Notes under the pieces: generated by a model
The model's database searches: none
What the model saw: the letters and a program-made list of their open reading frames with translations, nothing else
Told to the model about the DNA's origin: nothing
Shown: positions 5,944 to 9,390 of the stretch, one piece after another
Layout of the letters: each line of letters starts with the position of its first letter
Position numbering within the stretch: the first letter of the stretch is position 1
DNA from: Thiotrichales bacterium
GTDB taxonomy: Bacteria; Pseudomonadota; Gammaproteobacteria; Francisellales; CACEW01
DNA length: 9,390 nt
Reading direction: 5' to 3'
Assembly (NCBI GenBank): GCA_023266165.1
Contig: JAHFRR010000046.1
Span: 1 to 9,390 of the forward strand
Program-made: the position numbers and the translations under genes

Positions 5944-7162
5944 ACATCTAGATAGACATCACGCTGTACTGGTGATGGGAGCCGGGATGGTGGGCCTGAT
6001 GGCCACAGCATTGCTGCTAAAACATGGATTCTCTGTCAAGCTCATCGATGACGGACAAGCCCCTGAGCCGCCTCCCCCCCTAGAGATCAGTGCTCGCGTC
6101 AGCGCACTTAACCAGGGCAGTTTCAACTTATTTCAAAAATTGGGCGTAGTACGTGAGTTGACAACCCATGCGCGCGCTTACCATCAGATGAAGATCTGGG
6201 ATCAAGACCCTCCTGTTTTTTTAGATTTTAATGCCTCCTCGCTTTTTGAGCCCTGGCTCGGCTGGATCATTGACAACCGCGCGGTGCGCCATATCCTCTG
6301 GCACTTCTGCCAACCCTATCTGGCATCAGGGCAACTCGAAGCGCACTGGGGGTTCCAAGCCCGTGTATTTGACTATACCCATGGCTTTTGGAAAATCTCA
6401 GGGGGAGATCTGACACTCGAAGGCCAATTCTTGATGGGCGCAGATGGTGGGAGTTCCGGTGTGCGTGAGAGCCAACAAATAGCGCTCCAGAAATATGACT
6501 ATCATCAATCTGCGCTTGTCACTGTGTTAGATCTTCGAAACTCGCATCAGAACACCGCCTGGCAGCGATTTTTACCCGCAGGCCCTTTAGCCCTGTTGCC
6601 CCTGAAGGACTCTCACCAGGGCGCGATGGTCTGGTCGACCTCCCACACGCACGCTGCCTCTCTGCAAAGCCTCCCTGAATCTGAGTTTCTCGCCTTATGG
6701 AATCAAGTTTTTCACAGTTCAGGCCTTACGGCTCACAGCCTTCTGTGTGAACGCAAATTTTTTCCGCTTACCTCAGAGCACGCAAAGCGCTACACCTTTG
6801 AGGGCGGGGTGTTGGTGGGAGATGCCGCTCATAAGATTCACCCGCTGGCAGGACAGGGGGTCAATTTGGGATGGATGGATGTGGCCGCGCTGGTGTCCTT
6901 AATGGTTCGTGCCAAAACTAAAAGCCGCTCTCCTTTTGGGGCGCACGTGAGCGCCCAGTACGCGTGTGAGCGTCGCCTGGCGAACCAGCTGACCCAAAAA
7001 GCCATGACGGTACTCAATCAGGTTTATGGGATGCAGACAGGTCTGGTATCCACGCTTCGATCTTGTGTCACACGCCAGATCTCTCGCCAACGTTGGCTTC
7101 AACTCTTGTTACTTGAACCAGCCCTTTCTCGCCTACCGCTCCTGTGTGAAAAATTTCTGTGA
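5924..7162 (+). CDS. ubiI: UbiI/VisC-type FAD-dependent ubiquinone biosynthesis hydroxylase
   Basis: 412-residue paralogue of the preceding protein. Motifs are GAGMVG (19-24), ISARVSALNQGS near 55-66, GWIIDNRAVRHIL near 113-125, the ADGGSSGVR motif (D174-G175), and GDAAHKIHPLAGQGVNLGW (about 299-317) with the standard GD. By gene order after ubiH it corresponds to ubiI (visC), the C5 hydroxylase in E. coli; UbiF (C6) or a broader-specificity enzyme cannot be excluded from sequence. The start is uncertain: ATG at 5924 (used here) or 5936, neither with a good SD. Both rely on coupling to ubiH, which ends at 5943. Just after the second ATG a 12-bp unit is duplicated (MDRHLDRHH). The stop codon lies in a 13-bp tandem repeat (7145-7169). 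Confidence 0.85.
   Translation: MDTPMDRHLDRHHAVLVMGAGMVGLMATALLLKHGFSVKLIDDGQAPEPPPPLEISARVSALNQGSFNLFQKLGVVRELTTHARAYHQMKIWDQDPPVFLDFNASSLFEPWLGWIIDNRAVRHILWHFCQPYLASGQLEAHWGFQARVFDYTHGFWKISGGDLTLEGQFLMGADGGSSGVRESQQIALQKYDYHQSALVTVLDLRNSHQNTAWQRFLPAGPLALLPLKDSHQGAMVWSTSHTHAASLQSLPESEFLALWNQVFHSSGLTAHSLLCERKFFPLTSEHAKRYTFEGGVLVGDAAHKIHPLAGQGVNLGWMDVAALVSLMVRAKTKSRSPFGAHVSAQYACERRLANQLTQKAMTVLNQVYGMQTGLVSTLRSCVTRQISRQRWLQLLLLEPALSRLPLLCEKFL
5939..5962 (+). repeat. 12-bp tandem duplication at the ubiI 5' end
   Basis: The unit GATAGACATCTA is present at 5939-5950 and again, with the last two bases changed, at 5951-5962. It encodes the repeated D-R-H in MDRHLDRHH, is in frame, and covers the ubiH stop codon (5941-5943). 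It looks like a slippage duplication in a part of the protein ahead of the FAD motif, where length is tolerated. Confidence 0.7.
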
Positions 7163-7169
7163 AAAATTT
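7145..7169 (+). repeat. 13-bp tandem repeat containing the ubiI stop codon
   Basis: TGTGAAAAATTT occurs at 7145-7156 and 7158-7169, a period of 13. Because 13 is not a multiple of three, the second copy is read in another frame and supplies the TGA (7160-7162) that ends ubiI. Both copies read C-E-K-F in their respective frames: the first in the ubiI frame, the second in the pmbA frame. Confidence 0.8.
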
Positions 7170-7211
7170 TTAATAAAAAACATCATTGGGACTCTAGATA
7201 GGAATCTAAAA

Positions 7212-7265
7212 ATGTCAAAAAATATGTCAAAAAATATCTCAAAAAATAATTTAAATAATTTAAAT
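7212..7265 (+). repeat. Tandem repeats at the pmbA 5' end (3 x 12 bp, then 2 x 9 bp)
   Basis: ATGTCAAAAAAT occurs twice exactly (7212-7223, 7224-7235) and once as ATCTCAAAAAAT (7236-7247). AATTTAAAT then occurs twice (7248-7265). All units are in frame and encode MSKN-MSKN-ISKN-NLN-NLN. Copy-number change would alter only the extreme N-terminus and the number of in-frame ATGs. Confidence 0.85.
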
Positions 7266-8576
7266 AAAAGCTTAAGCGATGTTGTTGCCCAAGCGCTGGA
7301 TCTGGCCCAAAAAATAGGGGCAACAGGCGCGGAAGTCTCAGCACACCAAGGCTCAGGGGTTACCGTCATCGTTCGCAATGGGCAAATTGATGATCTTGAG
7401 CATCCACTGGATACGAGCCTCGGTATCACCGTGTATCAAGGCCAACGTCAAGGGGTTGCTACCACCTCTGACTTTCGAGACGAAGCGATTCTCGCCACTG
7501 TGAAAGCCGCGCATGATATTGCCAAATACACGCAACCAGACCCCTATTTGGGACTCCCTGATCCCCAGCTTCTGGCATCCACTTGGCCTGAGTTGTCCCT
7601 GTATCACCCGTGGAACCTCTCTATTCCAGAGGCTTTTGATATGGCCCGAGACTGTGAAGCCATTGCTCTGAAAAACCCAGGGATCAAATACTCTGAAGGC
7701 GTTGAGGTCAGCACCTATGAGGGCACACGTGTTTTTGGCAACTCCCTAGGCTTTTTAAATACGTTTCAAAGCACACGACATACGGTGAGCTGCAGCGTCG
7801 TGGCTGAAAAAAATGGGCTCAAAGAAAGCGATTATGAGCACACTGTAGCGCGCGACCCTCATGATCTCTGGAATATCCAACAAATCGGGCAAGGTGCTGC
7901 TCGCAAAGCCCAGTCCCGTTTGGGTGCCCGTCAAATCAAAACGCAACAAGCACCTGTTTTGTTAGAAGCCTCGGTGGCCACCGGGCTCTTTCGCAGCCTC
8001 TTAAGCGCGCTCTCCGGTCACGCGCTCTATCAACGCGCCAGCTTTTTGTGTGACACCCTGGGTCAGCCCTTATTCCCTGAGTTCATCAACATGATTGAAG
8101 ATCCTTTTGTCCCAAAGGGGCTGGCCAGTTGCCCGTATGACGGCGAAGGCGTGCGCGTATTGCGACGATCTCTGGTGCAAAAGGGGATTCTAGAGGGGTA
8201 CTTGTTAAATAGCTATGCGGGCCGCCGCTTGGGTTTAGAGAGCACCGGCAATGATGGCGGCGCACACAATGTGTTTGTCTCCCACACGGGTCAGAGCTTT
8301 CAAGAGCTGCTTGCCGAGATGGGCACAGGGTTGTGGGTCACGGATGTGATGGGCCAAGGCGTGAATCTGGTGACAGGCGATTACTCTCGTGGTTGCTCTG
8401 GATTTTGGGTCGAGCGGGGCAAAGTCCAGTTCCCTGTCAATGAACTCACGATCGCTGGCAATCTCAGAGAAATGTTTAAAGGCATTCGGGCCATCGGGAA
8501 AGACCTGGAGCTACGCAGCAGCGTGATGACAGGCTCTGTGCTGATTGATAAGATGACTGTGGGAGGCATTGCCTAA
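7212..8576 (+). CDS. pmbA: TldE/PmbA, partner subunit of the TldD/TldE protease
   Basis: 454 residues, matching the E. coli protein (about 450). With TldD, TldE forms a cytosolic heteromeric protease that matures peptides such as microcin B17 and degrades CcdA; the zinc HExxH site is in TldD, and none is seen here, as expected. The N-terminal domain has AQKIGATGAEVSAHQGSGVT. Typical TldE motifs follow: VATGLFRSLLSALSG, YAGRRLGLESTGNDGGAHNV, then GLWVTDVMGQGVNLVTGDYS, with an end in RSSVMTGSVLIDKMTVGGIA. The frame is open from 7026, but the ATG at 7212 fits the family length and has AGGA 9 bases upstream (7199-7202). Residues 1-18 are an odd low-complexity stretch (MSKNMSKNISKN, then NLNNLN) from tandem DNA repeats. 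tldD is not in the window. The gene lies 49 bases after ubiI and may share its transcript. Confidence 0.93.
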   Translation: MSKNMSKNISKNNLNNLNKSLSDVVAQALDLAQKIGATGAEVSAHQGSGVTVIVRNGQIDDLEHPLDTSLGITVYQGQRQGVATTSDFRDEAILATVKAAHDIAKYTQPDPYLGLPDPQLLASTWPELSLYHPWNLSIPEAFDMARDCEAIALKNPGIKYSEGVEVSTYEGTRVFGNSLGFLNTFQSTRHTVSCSVVAEKNGLKESDYEHTVARDPHDLWNIQQIGQGAARKAQSRLGARQIKTQQAPVLLEASVATGLFRSLLSALSGHALYQRASFLCDTLGQPLFPEFINMIEDPFVPKGLASCPYDGEGVRVLRRSLVQKGILEGYLLNSYAGRRLGLESTGNDGGAHNVFVSHTGQSFQELLAEMGTGLWVTDVMGQGVNLVTGDYSRGCSGFWVERGKVQFPVNELTIAGNLREMFKGIRAIGKDLELRSSVMTGSVLIDKMTVGGIA

Positions 8577-8585
8577 CGACAGAGC

Positions 8586-8620
8586 CCTCACCCGTCCTCC
8601 TGCAGAAGGAAAGGTGAAGG
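8586..8620. terminator. Imperfect inverted repeat after pmbA (possible terminator or REP-like relic)
   Basis: CCTCACC-cg-TCCT on the left pairs with AGGA-aa-GGTG-a-AGG on the right around CTGCAG, giving about 11 pairs with one bulge and two mismatches. It starts about 10 bases after the pmbA stop. No real T-run follows, so an intrinsic terminator is only possible. Its left arm resembles the reverse complement of the palindrome at 9284-9319, so it may be a decayed copy of the same element in opposite orientation. Confidence 0.4.
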
Positions 8621-8623
8621 TTG

Positions 8624-8654
8624 AAAACACCTGCCTGGTTTTATCCAGCAGGTG
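8624..8654 (-). terminator. Intrinsic terminator-like hairpin, minus strand
   Basis: Read on the minus strand, CACCTG-CTGG, a 6-base loop and CCAG-g-CAGGTG form a 10-bp stem with one bulge (8654-8628), followed at once by TTTT (8627-8624). The TAA stop of the 74-residue ORF lies partly in the loop, so the hairpin would end that transcript directly after its coding region. Confidence 0.5.
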
Positions 8655-8865
8655 GAGGTGGGCTATAAACGTTGCGTTCTTGGGGAAGCTCTGTCACATC
8701 TTCTCCAGCACAGCAAGAAAAAAATCGCCAAACACACGCGCATAACCCTCCGCGACTTTCGTCAGGCGGCGTTTGAAGTGGCGCTTGCTCGTCCACTGAG
8801 GGCCGGCTAGCCCTTAAAAGAGCCATAGTAAAACCAGCATTTGCTGGTATTCCAAGACCTGGCAT
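8641..8865 (-). CDS. Small Cys-rich hypothetical protein, 74 residues
   Basis: I do not recognise this protein. The case for a gene is contextual. The ATG at 8865 has GGAG 8 bases upstream, a sigma-70-like promoter with perfect -35 lies at 8891-8918, and a terminator-like hairpin overlaps the stop. The protein starts MPGLGIPANAGF, has an acidic/Pro-rich middle (residues 22-37), then GG at 39-40 followed by LCACVWRFFSCC (cysteines 42, 44, 51, 52), an acidic stretch and a SPPPPAG end. A double glycine followed by a Cys/aromatic block recalls secreted or modified peptides with GG leaders, but the leader lacks the usual hydrophobic pattern; this is speculation. The frame also opens 18 bases earlier at a TTG (8883). 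Chance ORF remains possible because the area carries repeats. Confidence 0.45.
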   Translation of the reverse strand: MPGLGIPANAGFTMALLRASRPSVDEQAPLQTPPDESRGGLCACVWRFFSCCAGEDVTELPQERNVYSPPPPAG

Positions 8866-8890
8866 AATCAATACTCCTATCAAAATTTAA

Positions 8891-8918
8891 AAAATAAAAA
8901 TACTTTTTGTTTTGTCAA
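8891..8918 (-). promoter_or_regulatory. Candidate promoter of the 74-residue ORF
   Basis: Minus strand: perfect -35 TTGACA (8918-8913), a 16-base A/T-rich spacer and TATTTT (8896-8891, 4 of 6). Transcription would start near 8884, leaving a leader of about 19 bases that carries the GGAG ribosome site. Confidence 0.5.
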
Positions 8919-8964
8919 AAAATCACTTTCTGTAGAAACTTCAAGAATGGATTTGGGAGAGGGC

Positions 8965-9008
8965 CCTACGTGGGCGGACAAAACAAAGAGTCCTAGCACC
9001 CACGTAGG
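8965..9008. repeat. Long-stem inverted repeat over the small-peptide stop codon
   Basis: CCTACGTGGG (8965-8974) and CCCACGTAGG (8999-9008) are perfect 10-bp arms. Inside them GGAC (8976-8979) and GTCC (8990-8993) add a second stem around a 10-base loop. On the minus strand it spans the last codons and the TAG of the 34-residue ORF. No T-run follows directly in either direction, so it may protect or fold the 3' end rather than terminate by itself. Confidence 0.7.
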
Positions 9009-9097
9009 CGACTAAGGAGGAGTGTAATCTCAATAATGAGACCTAAAGACAAGGATGCAAGAATGACGGATAAAGGCAAGGCATGCAGGGTATTCAT
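8993..9097 (-). CDS. Small hydrophobic peptide, 34 residues, possible type I toxin-like
   Basis: I do not recognise a named family. The peptide begins MNTLHALP, has a continuous hydrophobic stretch from about residue 7 to 28 with a single Glu (23), and ends SRLRGC with two arginines. That is one predicted membrane helix with a positive C-terminus. The full SD AAGGAGG (9109-9103) lies 5 bases before the ATG, and an extended -10 promoter is at 9151-9179, giving a leader of about 47 bases. The SD is paired inside a strong hairpin (9066-9116) with the ATG in the apical loop. Small membrane peptides with sequestered ribosome sites are typical of type I toxins (TisB-like logic), although no antisense RNA has been identified. 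A regulatory or respiratory-complex small protein is an alternative. Too short for codon statistics. Confidence 0.5.
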   Translation of the reverse strand: MNTLHALPLSVILASLSLGLIIEITLLLSRLRGC

Positions 9098-9116
9098 GAA
9101 CGCCTCCTTGATCCGT
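9066..9116 (-). promoter_or_regulatory. Hairpin sequestering the SD of the 34-residue peptide
   Basis: Stems: 9066-9071 with 9111-9116 (ACGGAT/ATCCGT, 6 bp), 9073-9076 with 9106-9109 (4 bp), 9079-9082 with 9102-9105 (4 bp), one mismatch and a 2-base bulge. In the minus-strand transcript the whole AAGGAGG is paired and the ATG (9097-9095) is in the apical loop. Translation should need opening by another RNA, a protein, temperature or 3' processing. Confidence 0.6.
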
Positions 9117-9150
9117 TGAATGACAGGTGAGAACGATTTCCCACTTTCTC

Positions 9151-9179
9151 AGTCTACCACATCTATTTTTTTAATTCAA
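9151..9179 (-). promoter_or_regulatory. Extended -10 promoter of the 34-residue peptide
   Basis: Minus strand: TTGAAT (9179-9174), a 17-base spacer ending in TGG, then TAGACT (9156-9151). The TGN before -10 makes it an extended -10 promoter; both boxes match 4 of 6. The start would be near 9144. Confidence 0.55.
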
Positions 9180-9199
9180 CAGATTTAAAAAAAATCTGT
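9179..9199. repeat. 8-bp inverted repeat upstream of the small-peptide promoter
   Basis: ACAGATTT (9179-9186) and AAATCTGT (9192-9199) are perfect arms around AAAAA. The repeat abuts the -35 box of the promoter at 9151-9179 on its upstream side, a usual place for a regulator that contacts RNA polymerase. A protein site is an inference. Confidence 0.45.
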
Positions 9200-9283
9200 A
9201 AAATTTCAATGGGATTTTCAGAGCTGCTTCACCAAAATATCCGCATATCCTCCGGAAGCCTTGATGAGAAAGGCTTTCTTATT

Positions 9284-9319
9284 CCCTCCTCCCTTGCGGA
9301 GGAGGGCTAGGGTGGAGGG
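9284..9319. repeat. REP-like extragenic palindrome
   Basis: CCCTCCTCC (9284-9292), loop CTTGC, and GGAGGAGGG (9298-9306) form a perfect 9-bp stem, followed by CTAGGGTGGAGGG. The design (short G/C-only stem plus a CTAGGGTGAGGG-like tail) is that of dispersed palindromes found in many proteobacterial genomes. It is enclosed by a further inverted pair AAGGCTTT (9270-9277) / AAAGCCTT (9331-9338). Confidence 0.65.
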
Positions 9320-9390
9320 TGCAGTTTGAAAAAGCCTTCAGAAGCAAAAAGGGGAATCTTGCGATCTTTATTTCCAGGTAAGACAGAGCC
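9307..9390 (-). CDS. C-terminal 27 residues of a gene entering from the right, possibly disrupted
   Basis: The minus-strand frame entering at 9390 reads GSVLPGNKDRKIPLFASEGF then FKLHPPP and stops at a TAG (9309-9307) that lies inside the REP-like palindrome. The part before the palindrome has coding character, while the HPPP end is produced by the repeat itself. Downstream, in another frame, KKAFLIKASGGYADILVKQL ends at a TGA (9220-9218) and looks like a natural protein C-terminus. The likely reading is a gene whose 3' end was displaced by insertion of the element. I do not recognise the protein. Confidence 0.35.
   Translation of the reverse strand, partial: GSVLPGNKDRKIPLFASEGFFKLHPPP

Noticed and set aside
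7026..7211. Upstream extension of pmbA to the ATG at 7026
   Set aside because: It would overlap ubiI in another frame by 137 bases and exceed the family length; 7212 has the SD and the expected length.
9036..9119. 27-codon plus-strand ORF opposite the 34-residue peptide
   Set aside because: The SD-like AAGGAGG at 9014-9020 is 15 bases from its ATG, and the peptide (MRPKDKDARMTDKGKACR...) has no features; the minus-strand ORF explains the region better.
8940..9130. Known structured RNA (tmRNA, RNase P, SRP or 6S RNA) as an explanation of the hairpins
   Set aside because: None of the conserved sequence blocks of these RNAs could be recognised on either strand.
1..9390. tRNA genes, CRISPR arrays, transposase genes or prophage genes
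   Set aside because: No cloverleaf, spaced direct-repeat array, transposase motif or phage structural protein was seen.

Overview
The window looks like chromosome from a gammaproteobacterium. It carries the ygfB-ubiH-ubiI gene order known from that class (without pepP, which sits inside the group in E. coli), followed by pmbA/tldE, plus pyrG. The lineage below class cannot be fixed from this sequence. Core genes are of medium G+C. The carboxymuconolactone-decarboxylase-like gene and the toxin gene look clearly A+T-richer by eye, which suggests acquired DNA.

Left half, minus strand (1-3992), in transcription order from right to left: a double-domain CMD/AhpD-like gene (3911-3258), an asparagine-synthetase-like gene without the glutaminase cysteine (3167-1701), a HigBA-type toxin-antitoxin pair (1641-952), and the 5' part of pyrG (933-1, running off the left edge). 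The toxin-antitoxin pair has its own promoter; its -35 box overlaps the upstream stop codon and a perfect inverted repeat lies between -35 and -10, as expected for autoregulation. pyrG may have its own promoter inside the antitoxin gene.

Centre, plus strand (4057-8576), divergent from the left block: ygfB, ubiH and ubiI are tightly packed (1-base and 20-base overlaps) and pmbA follows after 49 bases. UbiH and UbiI are flavin monooxygenases of ubiquinone biosynthesis; PmbA is the non-metal partner of the TldD/TldE protease. Three short tandem duplications sit at gene junctions here. One 13-bp duplication contains the ubiI stop and puts ubiI and pmbA in different frames.

Right end (8577-9390) has no long gene but is not empty. 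On the minus strand there are two small transcription units, each with a recognisable promoter and Shine-Dalgarno (SD) sequence. One encodes a 34-residue hydrophobic peptide whose SD is buried in a strong hairpin with the start codon in its apical loop, a layout seen in type I toxin mRNAs. The other encodes a 74-residue Cys-rich protein with a GG-LCAC motif and ends in a terminator-like hairpin. At the extreme right a REP-like palindrome seems to interrupt the 3' end of a minus-strand gene that enters from outside. These small units are the best candidates for something undescribed.
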